Assembly (NCBI RefSeq): GCF_018613325.1
Contig: NZ_JAGGQJ010000025.1
Coordinates: 62,001-126,000, forward strand
Direction of reading: 5' to 3'
Length of the DNA: 64,000 nt
Source of the DNA: Bacillus sp. ISL-34
GTDB lineage: Bacteria; Bacillota; Bacilli; Bacillales; DSM-1321
Shown here: one piece after another, positions 1 to 7,869 of the stretch
Layout: each line of letters starts with the position of its first letter
How positions within the stretch are numbered: position 1 is the first letter of the stretch
The notes under the pieces: model-generated
The model's input: the letters and a program-made list of their open reading frames with translations, nothing else
What the model was told of the DNA's origin: nothing
Databases searched by the model: none
Program-made: the position numbers and the translations under genes

Positions 1-797
1 GGAAGAGCAGTTCCAACAACTGTAATATCATCTTGCAGTCCTTTCTCCTGAACAGCTTGGGCTGCCCCAAGAGGTGCCGGAGTAGAAAAAGCCATGATTC
101 CTTTTAATTCAGGATTTGATTTTATTAAATCCAGTGTTTTTTGGTATGCCACCTGTTGTTTTTCATCTGTCGCGATTTTATCCGATACTAATTCAATACC
201 AGGATAATTCTCTTCCAGTTCTTTTTTTGCTGCATCAATCCAGGTGTTTAAGTTGGCAGCTGAAAGCCCTCCTGTTAATATAGCGATTTGGCCTTTTTCA
301 ACACCCATTTGTTTTACAAGGGATTTAGCAATATGGCGACCGTATGCTTCATCGTCTATTTGGTGGACGGATAATTCTACAAGGGATTGGTCAGCTGGTG
401 TATCCCAGTCCATTACAATTATTCCTTCATCCTTCGCCTTTTGAAGTACTGGTGAGAGTGATGCAGCGTCATTTGGTGCTACCGCGATTACATCCACATC
501 TTGACTAATTAAATCTTCAATGACTTTTACTTGCTGTGCAGCATCTGGTTCCGTAGGTCCTGTGTAAATGGTATCCACACCAAGATCTTTACCTGCTTGA
601 ATCGCTCCTTTTTCAGAAGCATTGAAATATGGTATCCCCATTAACTTTGGAACTACGGCAATTTTCAACTTCTCATTACCCCCTCCGCCACTTGTTTCTT
701 TTTCACTGTTTCCCGATGCTCCTTCTTGTGATACACAGCCTGCTAACAGTCCCCCAGCTAAAATAGCTGTTGCTAATATCCCCGTCATTTTCTTCAT
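1..797 (-). CDS. Sugar ABC transporter substrate-binding lipoprotein (C-terminus beyond window)
   Basis: This is the extracellular sugar-binding component of the adjoining importer, of the ribose/AI-2 (LsrB)/rhamnose (RhaS) type. About 265 N-terminal residues are visible. The protein opens with a lipoprotein signal whose lipobox LLAGC places the lipidated cysteine at residue 21, followed by a Ser/Gly-rich linker and the periplasmic-binding fold starting at KIAVVPKLMGIPYFN. The ATG at 797 has a good AAGGGGG ribosome site. It is the last visible gene of the kinase-transporter operon, 69 bp behind the second permease. It is clearly paralogous to the binding lipoprotein at 9696-10733 (shared IPYFNA, AGKDLGV, SAANLNTWID-like stretches). 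The ligand cannot be read from sequence; a rhamnose, AI-2 or ketose substrate is possible. Confidence 0.88.
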   Translation of the reverse strand, partial: MKKMTGILATAILAGGLLAGCVSQEGASGNSEKETSGGGGNEKLKIAVVPKLMGIPYFNASEKGAIQAGKDLGVDTIYTGPTEPDAAQQVKVIEDLISQDVDVIAVAPNDAASLSPVLQKAKDEGIIVMDWDTPADQSLVELSVHQIDDEAYGRHIAKSLVKQMGVEKGQIAILTGGLSAANLNTWIDAAKKELEENYPGIELVSDKIATDEKQQVAYQKTLDLIKSNPELKGIMAFSTPAPLGAAQAVQEKGLQDDITVVGTAL

Positions 798-866
798 AAT
801 GATCCCCCTTGAATTTTTTTCTTATTTTTTTCAATAGTATTTTCAGAGATTACATGGTCCTGTACA

Positions 867-1841
867 TTACGCTACAGAGTTTGAAGGTAAATTCTTTTGA
901 TTTTTTTCATCTAATTTCGTTTTCACGAAGTTTATGACCAATACCGTGATTAAAATAACCCCCATCATTACAGTCACGATCGAACGTGGTACACCCATTA
1001 AGTTCAATCCACTTGATAACATTTGGAAAATGACCACTGCGTAAACAGTGCCGATAACTTTGCCATAACCACCTTGAATTTCCGTTCCTCCAAGCACGGC
1101 TGCCGCTACACTTTGTAATAAATAAGAAGATCCCAGATCCACTTTTGCAGTATTATAACGGGATGTCATAATAATAGAAGCAATTGTGGCAAGAAGTGCC
1201 GCATATAAGTAAACCCTCATTAATACCGTGCTATTATTTACCCCTGAAAATAATGTGGCGATCGGATTGCTTCCCACCATATAAACGCTTCTGCCCCATT
1301 TGGTTTTTGACAGCAATATAGCTGTTAATATCGCAAATAGTACAAAAATGATGATGGATAGAGGAACGATCCCCATATAGTAACCGTTTCCAATTAAGCT
1401 ATAACCCTCACTGAATCCTGAAATTGAATTTCCTTTCGTAATGCTTAAGATCACACCTTCAAAAAGGACCATCGTTCCGAGTGTCACCAGTATTGGCGAA
1501 ACACCGATTTTTGAGATGAGTACACCGTTAATCAATCCGCAGCTCAGTCCGACTAAAACACCGATTAAGATTGCGCCGAGCATTGGGTATCCGCTGCTTG
1601 CCATAAGTGCGATTGTCACGCCAGACAAGGCAGCCGTATACGTAATCGATAGGTCAATCCCTCCAGTTACAATCACTACCATCATTGCTAAAGCGATTAA
1701 ACCAAACTCCGGGAGCTGGAACATCATATTGGTTAAATTATTTGAAGAAAAGAATCCAGGTATCGAAAAACTCATTAACACAAACAAGCCTGCTGTAATT
1801 ACACCTAAAGTATTTTCTTTTGATATTGAAAGCCGTTTCAT
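867..1841 (-). CDS. Ribose/rhamnose-type ABC transporter permease
   Basis: Integral membrane permease of the BPD_transp_2 family (RbsC/LsrD/RhaQ type), 324 residues, the normal family length. Long hydrophobic segments run through most of the chain, and the family motif around residues 57-66 (VTGGIDLSIT) and the GGTEIQGGYG loop near residue 250 are present. It forms a heterodimeric channel with the permease encoded just upstream. The ATG is preceded by AGGTGG. It lies 15 bp behind the first permease, so the two are translated from one message. The pairing of two different permeases with a double-cassette ATPase is typical of Lsr/Rha-type importers rather than the single-permease ribose system. 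Confidence 0.9.
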   Translation of the reverse strand: MKRLSISKENTLGVITAGLFVLMSFSIPGFFSSNNLTNMMFQLPEFGLIALAMMVVIVTGGIDLSITYTAALSGVTIALMASSGYPMLGAILIGVLVGLSCGLINGVLISKIGVSPILVTLGTMVLFEGVILSITKGNSISGFSEGYSLIGNGYYMGIVPLSIIIFVLFAILTAILLSKTKWGRSVYMVGSNPIATLFSGVNNSTVLMRVYLYAALLATIASIIMTSRYNTAKVDLGSSYLLQSVAAAVLGGTEIQGGYGKVIGTVYAVVIFQMLSSGLNLMGVPRSIVTVMMGVILITVLVINFVKTKLDEKNQKNLPSNSVA

Positions 1842-1856
1842 TTTTCCACCTCTTTC

Positions 1857-2840
1857 TTACGCTTCCACTTCAATTTTGGCTAACTTATCTTTTGATCGCT
1901 TATATTGAATGTGGTCGTATGACACAGCCAGTAATATAATCAATCCAGTGAATACTTTTTGCCAGAAGGTATCAATTTTTGCCAAGATAAGACCATTTTG
2001 TACAATGCCTAGCAGAAGAACGCCCAAAACAGTTCCCAAAATGGTACCGCGCCCCCCCATGATGTTCGCACCGCCCAAGACAACGGCTGCTATGACCATC
2101 AGCTCAAGACCAAGCATTCCATTAGGATCCACAGCCTTTGTATATGCCGTTTGAGCAATGGCTGCTATTCCTGCAAGAAACCCCATATAGGAGAAGACAA
2201 ATATTTGTACTTTGTCAAAATTTATCCCAACCCGAATGGCTGAATCTTTATTACCGCCAATCGCCAATACTTCGCGACCGATTAATGTGTATTTCAAAAT
2301 ATACCAAGTAAACAGAGCAACGGCGATAAAAATTAGAATGATAATAGATATACCAAATACTTCAAAACTAGCAAGCTTGATGAATACGGTTGGAAAACTG
2401 CTGCTGTTCAAATACTGTCCATTCGTAATGTACAACACGAGCCCATTAATGATACTCATCATTCCAAGTGTCACGACAATAGCTGGAATTTGCACCTTTG
2501 CAACAAGCAGTCCATTCAGTGCACCTAAACAAATCCCAAGAAATGGCCCAATCAAAAAGAGTAATAGTATAGAGATGGGATGGTCAGGCATGAGCATCAT
2601 TACTTTTCCAACGATGACACAGACAGCGCTTGTAACAGCGGCGACGGATACGTCAATCCCGCCAGTGATGATGACAAGTGTCATACCCACCGCCAGAATT
2701 CCAAGTACAGAATTCCCTTTTAGTACATCCAGCAAATTGTCTACAGTTAAAAAATACGGGCTTAAGAATGTCAATGTAATACATAGAAGCAAAACAATCA
2801 TTGCGACGCTGATTTCCTTCGACTTCAAAATCGCGTTCAT
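1857..2840 (-). CDS. Ribose/rhamnose-type ABC transporter permease
   Basis: Second membrane subunit of the importer, 327 residues, RbsC/LsrC/RhaP family. It has about ten predicted membrane segments and the conserved ITGGIDVSVAAV and VLGGANIMGGRGT loops (residues about 59-70 and 250-262). The start codon overlaps the stop of the ATPase gene by 4 bp (ATGA), and GAGGAGG lies at the right distance, pointing to translational coupling. It should transport the same ligand as the lipoprotein at the window start. Confidence 0.9.
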   Translation of the reverse strand: MNAILKSKEISVAMIVLLLCITLTFLSPYFLTVDNLLDVLKGNSVLGILAVGMTLVIITGGIDVSVAAVTSAVCVIVGKVMMLMPDHPISILLLFLIGPFLGICLGALNGLLVAKVQIPAIVVTLGMMSIINGLVLYITNGQYLNSSSFPTVFIKLASFEVFGISIIILIFIAVALFTWYILKYTLIGREVLAIGGNKDSAIRVGINFDKVQIFVFSYMGFLAGIAAIAQTAYTKAVDPNGMLGLELMVIAAVVLGGANIMGGRGTILGTVLGVLLLGIVQNGLILAKIDTFWQKVFTGLIILLAVSYDHIQYKRSKDKLAKIEVEA

Positions 2841-4384
2841 GCACGTACCTCCTCTTTTAGCGGAAGCCCTTTTTTGGAAGGCGATTGAGAACCAAGCAGA
2901 GCATAATTCATGATATTTTCCTGTGTCGCTTCTTCTATTCCAAGTTCTCCGGCTATTCTTCCATGTCTCATGACCAAAATTCGATCACTGACAGCAAGTA
3001 CTTCTGGAAGCTCTGAAGAAATCACAATAATGCCCATTCCTTCAGCAGCCAGTTCCCTCATTAACTTATGAATTTCTGACTTCGCCCCAATGTCAATCCC
3101 ATTCGTCGGTTCGTCAATAATTAGGATTTGTGGTTTGGTAGAAAGCCACTTGCCGATCACGACTTTCTGCTGATTTCCGCCTGACAGGTCACCAGCTTCT
3201 CTTTTAGGCAAAGCCGGTCTAACATCTAGCGTTTTCATATAGTGATCAGCCAGCTTAACTTCTTCCTTTCGCTTAATTAATTTGAATTTATTTCTCAATT
3301 GTTTCAAAACAGGTAATGAAATATTATTGATTATGGACTGGCGAAGGATGAGTCCTTGCGTTTTTCTGCTTTCTGGAATATATGCAATCCCTTGTTTTAC
3401 AGCATGTTCAGAAGACTTGATTTTAGTAGAAACCCCATTTATTTTCATACTTCCATCGTAGGGCCTGTTGACCCCGAATATCGCCTGTGCAAGCTCTGTT
3501 CTTCCAGATCCGACAAGTCCTGTAATCCCAAGGACTTCTCCAGCTTTCAATTCAAAGGAAATTTCTTTAAAGTTACCTTCTTTTGATAATCCATTCAGTT
3601 CCAAAAGAGTTTTTCCCGTTTTTCCTTTTACCATATTCTTTTTATATAAAATCTGACGTCCCACCATTAGTGTGATTAATTTATCTTCATCCAGTTCTTC
3701 GGTTTCGTAAGTGCCTACATATTTCCCATCGCGCAATATTGTAAATCGATCGGAAACAGTAAATAACTCTTTTAACTTGTGGCTGACAAAGATTATGGAA
3801 ATTCCACGATCCTTTAATTTTTGTATAACTTTATAAAGCTTCTCAACTTCCCCGGTGGATAGGGATGAAGTCGGTTCGTCCATTACAATCAACTTTGAAT
3901 CAAAAGCGAGGGCTCTGGCGATTTCAATCAGCTGCTGTTGAGCAATGCTTAATTTTTCAACGGGTGTATGAACATCAATCTCAAATTCTAGTTCTTTAAG
4001 TGCCCGTTTTGCTATATCCTCCATCTCCTTCCATCTAATCTTTTTCCATGGTTTTTTGTCACTATCCCGGCCAATATAGATATTTTCAGCTACAGATAGG
4101 TTTGAAAATAAACTTAAATCCTGATAAATGATTGAAATACCTTTTAGCGTAGCATCAATCGGTTTTTGAATTTCGGCTTCTTTTCCTTCAAAGTAAAACT
4201 TGGCGCCTGGGTCCGGTCGATAAATGCCAGCTAATATTTTAATGAGCGTTGATTTCCCGGCACCATTCTCACCTATTAGCGCATGAACTTCTCCTTTTTT
4301 CACTTCAAGCTGAACGCTATCCAGTGCTTTTACACCAGGGAAGGTTTTACTGACATTCGTCATTTGCAATAAGAAATCAGCCAT
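2837..4384 (-). CDS. Sugar ABC transporter ATP-binding protein (two ABC cassettes)
   Basis: Cytoplasmic ATPase that powers the importer; 515 residues with two fused ABC domains, as in RbsA, LsrA and RhaT. The first cassette has an intact Walker A (GENGAGKST, about residues 38-46) and Walker B (LIVMDEPTSSL) but a degenerate signature (LSIAQQQ). The second has a degenerate Walker A (GLVGSGRTEL) with a canonical signature (LSGGNQQ) and Walker B (ILIIDEPTNGID). This asymmetry is normal for the carbohydrate-uptake CUT2 family. AAAGGAGAG precedes the ATG. The gene follows the kinase by 28 bp and overlaps the next permease gene. Confidence 0.93.
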   Translation of the reverse strand: MADFLLQMTNVSKTFPGVKALDSVQLEVKKGEVHALIGENGAGKSTLIKILAGIYRPDPGAKFYFEGKEAEIQKPIDATLKGISIIYQDLSLFSNLSVAENIYIGRDSDKKPWKKIRWKEMEDIAKRALKELEFEIDVHTPVEKLSIAQQQLIEIARALAFDSKLIVMDEPTSSLSTGEVEKLYKVIQKLKDRGISIIFVSHKLKELFTVSDRFTILRDGKYVGTYETEELDEDKLITLMVGRQILYKKNMVKGKTGKTLLELNGLSKEGNFKEISFELKAGEVLGITGLVGSGRTELAQAIFGVNRPYDGSMKINGVSTKIKSSEHAVKQGIAYIPESRKTQGLILRQSIINNISLPVLKQLRNKFKLIKRKEEVKLADHYMKTLDVRPALPKREAGDLSGGNQQKVVIGKWLSTKPQILIIDEPTNGIDIGAKSEIHKLMRELAAEGMGIIVISSELPEVLAVSDRILVMRHGRIAGELGIEEATQENIMNYALLGSQSPSKKGLPLKEEVRA

Positions 4385-4407
4385 GTTTCTCTCCTTTCCA
4401 ACCTTAC

Positions 4408-5379
4408 TCAGTCATAAATTTGATTCAGCTTTTGTTTTTTTCCATAGTAATTAATGTTATTGGCTTCACAAAAATGTTCCACTTCTGCTAGCGTGGGCAC
4501 TCCATCTTGGGCCCCCATTTTCGTTACCTTCATCGCCGCTACAATTGAAGCAAACTCGGCTGCAGATTCGATCGTCTCCCCATCTGCAATGGCACAGGCA
4601 AGGGCGCCTGCGAACGAGTCTCCTGCTCCCACTGTATCAACAGCTTTGACAGCAATGGGCTCGATAAAGGTTGTTTCACCGTTTTGATAAACCAATGCTC
4701 CTTTGTGGCCCAACTTAATAATGCTATTCTTCACGCCAAAATGATTCTTAAAGAAAACACCCGCTTTGCATGCACTTTCCTTCGAGTTGACGTCTATCCC
4801 AGTCAACACTTTTGTTTCCTGCCAATTCGGCGTAATCAAATTGGCATACGTTAGTGCTTCTGTCGTTACCCCTTCTGCAGGAGCAGGGTCCAGGATAATA
4901 AACATATTTTTTTCTTTAGCCCTTTTCATGGCTTGTAGAACAGTCTCATCAGGAATTTCCATCTGTACAAGTAAAACAGCATAGTCATCACTGATGGTAG
5001 AAAAGCAATGGTCAATATCACTTCTTGTCAAATGTTGATTGGCCCCTTTAATGACAAGCATGGTGTTTTCTGCCGTAGCATCTACTGTAATGACTGCGCA
5101 TCCAGTTGGATGTTCTGCAACATGTTTCAAGGAGGATATGTTCACGTTATTTTGAAGAAGAGAACGTTCTATTTCATGCCCGAATGCGTCCTCGCCAAGC
5201 GCACCGATAAGCTTTACTGGCTTTCCAAGTTTAGCGCACGTCGTTGCTTGATTAGCGCCTTTTCCACCACTTAATAGTTTCATATTTTCCCCGAAGAGCG
5301 TTTCCCCATGCGCTGGATACTGATTAGTGACTGCGACAATATCCATATTAATACTCCCAACCACTACAATCCCTCTCAT
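4408..5379 (-). CDS. PfkB-family sugar kinase, ribokinase-like
   Basis: ATP-dependent sugar kinase of the PfkB/ribokinase family, about 323 residues. The N-terminal sugar-binding signature GGKGANQAT (around residue 40) and the C-terminal catalytic signature DTVGAGDSFAGALA, with the general-base Asp in GAGD, are both intact. I take the start at 5379 because ATGA overlaps the epimerase stop and GAGGG sits 6 bp upstream; a TTG two codons earlier is less likely. It should phosphorylate the sugar brought in by the importer, so the epimerase and kinase act in sequence. By similarity it could be ribokinase, but the AlsE-like partner leaves a ketohexose such as D-allulose open. Confidence 0.88.
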   Translation of the reverse strand: MRGIVVVGSINMDIVAVTNQYPAHGETLFGENMKLLSGGKGANQATTCAKLGKPVKLIGALGEDAFGHEIERSLLQNNVNISSLKHVAEHPTGCAVITVDATAENTMLVIKGANQHLTRSDIDHCFSTISDDYAVLLVQMEIPDETVLQAMKRAKEKNMFIILDPAPAEGVTTEALTYANLITPNWQETKVLTGIDVNSKESACKAGVFFKNHFGVKNSIIKLGHKGALVYQNGETTFIEPIAVKAVDTVGAGDSFAGALACAIADGETIESAAEFASIVAAMKVTKMGAQDGVPTLAEVEHFCEANNINYYGKKQKLNQIYD

Positions 5380-6065
5380 GCACAACCCTCGTTTTTCATT
5401 TTCGTTTGCTCTAAGAATGACCGGAGTTGGCCAACGGCATCTTCCAGTGAAACATCTTTTTTAAATAAACAGGACGTACCGCAAACCAACATGCCGGCTC
5501 CATTTTGCAATACACCTGGAATGGTTTCGAACCCAATGTTTCCATCTACCTGAATATCAATTTGGTAGCCTTCCGATTGAATTAATTCTTTAATCTTTTT
5601 TATTTTCTTATACATAAGCGGTACAAAAGACTGTCCGGCAAAACCAGGATTCACCGTCATCACCGTTACATAATCGATTACATCCAATACATGTTCAAGC
5701 TCTGTGATGGGGGTTGATGGATTTAAGGCTACCCCTGCCTTAATCCCTTCATTCTTCAGTTTTTGTAATGATCTCTGTAAATGGGCAGTTGCCTCTGCAT
5801 GAATGGAAATCATATCTGCCCCCGACTGAATGAAAAGATCTAAATGGTCTTCCGGTCTTTCAACCATTAAGTGAACATCAAATGGTTTATCCGAGAATTG
5901 CCTAATGCGTTTAATTAGATCCGGGCCCATTGTAAAATTAGGAACAAACGATCCATCCATTATATCTAGATGGAAGAAATCAACACCTGCACGGTCTAAT
6001 TTCAATACTGATTCTTGTAAATTCCCCATATCTGCACACATAAGTGAGGGTCCAATTAAGGTCAT
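5376..6065 (-). CDS. Ribulose-phosphate 3-epimerase family protein, AlsE-like features
   Basis: TIM-barrel 3-epimerase of the Rpe/AlsE family, 229 residues, interconverting ketose phosphates at C3. Metal and acid/base residues are present in FHLDIMDG, DVHLMV and VDGNIG. Three signatures lean toward D-allulose-6-phosphate 3-epimerase rather than housekeeping Rpe: PSLMCAD at the N-terminus, VMTVNPGFAGQ in the middle and GTSCLF near the end. It is the first gene of the kinase/transporter operon. The start is the ATG at 6065 with GGGAGTG upstream. The distinction from Rpe is inference from motifs; the family assignment is firm. Confidence 0.85.
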   Translation of the reverse strand: MTLIGPSLMCADMGNLQESVLKLDRAGVDFFHLDIMDGSFVPNFTMGPDLIKRIRQFSDKPFDVHLMVERPEDHLDLFIQSGADMISIHAEATAHLQRSLQKLKNEGIKAGVALNPSTPITELEHVLDVIDYVTVMTVNPGFAGQSFVPLMYKKIKKIKELIQSEGYQIDIQVDGNIGFETIPGVLQNGAGMLVCGTSCLFKKDVSLEDAVGQLRSFLEQTKMKNEGCA

Positions 6066-6098
6066 AAAAACACTCCCGTTCCATTTCGTCTTTTATCA

Positions 6099-6131
6099 AG
6101 AAAACGTTTTCTTTTTGAAGGAAGCGCTTTC
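6099..6131 (-). promoter_or_regulatory. Two palindromic operator-like sites upstream of the epimerase operon
   Basis: A perfect 14-bp palindrome with core GAAAACGTTTTC (6099-6112) is followed at once by a second, GGAAGCGCTTTC (6118-6129). Both resemble the CcpA cre or LacI-family operator pattern (central CG, flanking AAN/NTT). They lie 34-66 bp upstream of the epimerase start, where the operon promoter must be. Carbon catabolite control by CcpA or a LacI-type repressor is inferred; no LacI gene is in the window. Confidence 0.5.
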
Positions 6132-6228
6132 TTTATTGATACTTTCACTATAAATGGATTTGGCATAAGCTGGTAGGTGATAATATTCGGGTAGGGGGGA
6201 TTTTCTTCGGGACATTTTCCATGGAGGC

Positions 6229-6255
6229 AAAAAAAAAGCCCCGGAATGGAAGCTT
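6229..6255 (-). terminator. Intrinsic terminator of the sensor/regulator operon
   Basis: Directly after the TAG of the response regulator gene the minus strand forms a 7-bp stem (AAGCTTC/GGGGCTT, two G-T pairs) with a 6-nt loop, then a run of nine T. It separates the regulatory module from the downstream epimerase operon, implying that operon has its own promoter. Confidence 0.6.
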
Positions 6256-7869
6256 CTACTCTTTCACAATACACTCATGAGTATCTCTATATTGAGACGG
6301 CAGTTGTCCTGTCCATTGCTTAAACAGCCGACTAAAATATTTGGTATCTTGATAGCCTACTTTTGAAGCAATATCGTAAATCTTTAAATCTGTATGACTT
6401 AATAATTCCTTCGCCACTTTTAACCGTTCATTTGTTACATAGTCAAGCACGGTTTCACCTGTCTGATTTTTAAAATACTCACAAAAATAGGTTGAATTTA
6501 AATGGACATGATTGGCGATTTTTTTTATTGTGATGTTATCGCCTATATGTTTTAGAATCCATTCTTTTGCCAGGCGAATAGGATCTGTTTGGTCATTTTG
6601 AAATGCTGCTTGCTTTTTTAACATATTCATGACCCATCGCTCCATCTCCTTTTTCAAATGATTAAAATGAGAAGAATCCTCAGCGATGCTAAATGCTTCC
6701 TCAAGTAATAGCGGAAGCTCTTTAAAACCATCACTTTTAATCCATCTATTTATAATTCTAATAGACAAATAACGAACCGATTCTTGTATTACGAAAGGGG
6801 ACGTGACATCTTTCAATTCGTTAAAAAATTGCATGAGAGCACGAATGGCAGCTTCTTCTCCATGCTCCATCGCCTCCACTGTCTCTTCTGCCCATTTATA
6901 GATGGATGGCGGCACTTCGATCACTTTATTATAGGATACATGTTTAAGCATTTCAGTTCTGAAAATTTTATTGCCTCCTTGTATCATTCGATATTGCAAG
7001 GTAGATCGTAATTCATCTTTAATATTTACTAAAAGGGTAAGGTCATTAAACTCATTCCCAAGGGCAATAGAAACCGTAAAAGGGGTTTGCCGTTGGACAG
7101 TTGTTTTTAATGTTATACATAATTGCTCCAAAGCTGTAGGGGTAGTATCCTTAATCAATAACCAACTGGCATGTAGACTATCTTTCCACATCCAATGCGT
7201 TGAATGATCATCTAGTAAATCTTTTATCAGCTTTTTTATAACATCATTCCATCCCCCCCAATCTTCTGGTGAAAAACTTTGGGTTTTGGCAGATGTTTGA
7301 TCGATTCCGATATGGATCAGGGAATAGGTTCCTTCTGGAAATTGTCGTGTCCATTCAAGTAATGATAAGTCCAATGAATCTTTCCACGTTATTTCCATCA
7401 GCAATTGAAGCTGCTTTTCATGGGTTGATATCAAGGCTCTTTCTTCTATTTCTCCTATCTTCTCCCTTTCCTTTCGCGCCTCAATTACTTTTTCCTGCAC
7501 ATTCTTCAATTGCAGTTTAAACTTTTCTCGATCAATCGGTTTCAATATATAATCAACAGCACCTTCCCTTAGGGCAGTCTGTACATAGAGAAAATCATCA
7601 TACCCGCTTATAATGAATGGAAATAGCGTTGGTTTAGTTTTTTTCAACTGTTGAATTAACGTTAAACCGTCCATGACTGGCATTTGTACATCTGTTATTA
7701 ATACATCAACTGCTTCTACATGATTGATAATTGCATCGTAGGCCTCTTGGCCATCGGAGTATACACCTACAACCTGCCACTCATCCCCACAAGATTGTAC
7801 TAGTCTTTCAATGCCTCTTCTTATCCTTGGTTCATCATCTACTATGACCGTCTTGACCCTTTGTATCAT
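6256..7869 (-). CDS. YesN-type response regulator with AraC DNA-binding domain
   Basis: Cytoplasmic transcription factor, 537 residues. The N-terminal receiver domain starts VIVDDEPRIRRG and has its phosphoacceptor Asp in ITDVQMPVMDG (about residue 60) and the conserved Lys in YILKPID. A long central region without clear domain precedes a C-terminal AraC-type double helix-turn-helix (about residues 430-530, with IANHVHLNSTYFCEYFK and IASKVGYQDTKYFSRLFK). The ATG at 7869 lies inside the end of the kinase gene, 35 bp overlap, with GGAGAAGAG upstream. Together with the kinase and binding lipoprotein it probably activates the sugar operon downstream. Confidence 0.9.
   Translation of the reverse strand: MIQRVKTVIVDDEPRIRRGIERLVQSCGDEWQVVGVYSDGQEAYDAIINHVEAVDVLITDVQMPVMDGLTLIQQLKKTKPTLFPFIISGYDDFLYVQTALREGAVDYILKPIDREKFKLQLKNVQEKVIEARKEREKIGEIEERALISTHEKQLQLLMEITWKDSLDLSLLEWTRQFPEGTYSLIHIGIDQTSAKTQSFSPEDWGGWNDVIKKLIKDLLDDHSTHWMWKDSLHASWLLIKDTTPTALEQLCITLKTTVQRQTPFTVSIALGNEFNDLTLLVNIKDELRSTLQYRMIQGGNKIFRTEMLKHVSYNKVIEVPPSIYKWAEETVEAMEHGEEAAIRALMQFFNELKDVTSPFVIQESVRYLSIRIINRWIKSDGFKELPLLLEEAFSIAEDSSHFNHLKKEMERWVMNMLKKQAAFQNDQTDPIRLAKEWILKHIGDNITIKKIANHVHLNSTYFCEYFKNQTGETVLDYVTNERLKVAKELLSHTDLKIYDIASKVGYQDTKYFSRLFKQWTGQLPSQYRDTHECIVKE

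Noticed and set aside
1441-2913. Long plus-strand frames opposite the permease genes
   Set aside because: They are antisense shadows of well-supported transporter genes and lack ribosome sites.
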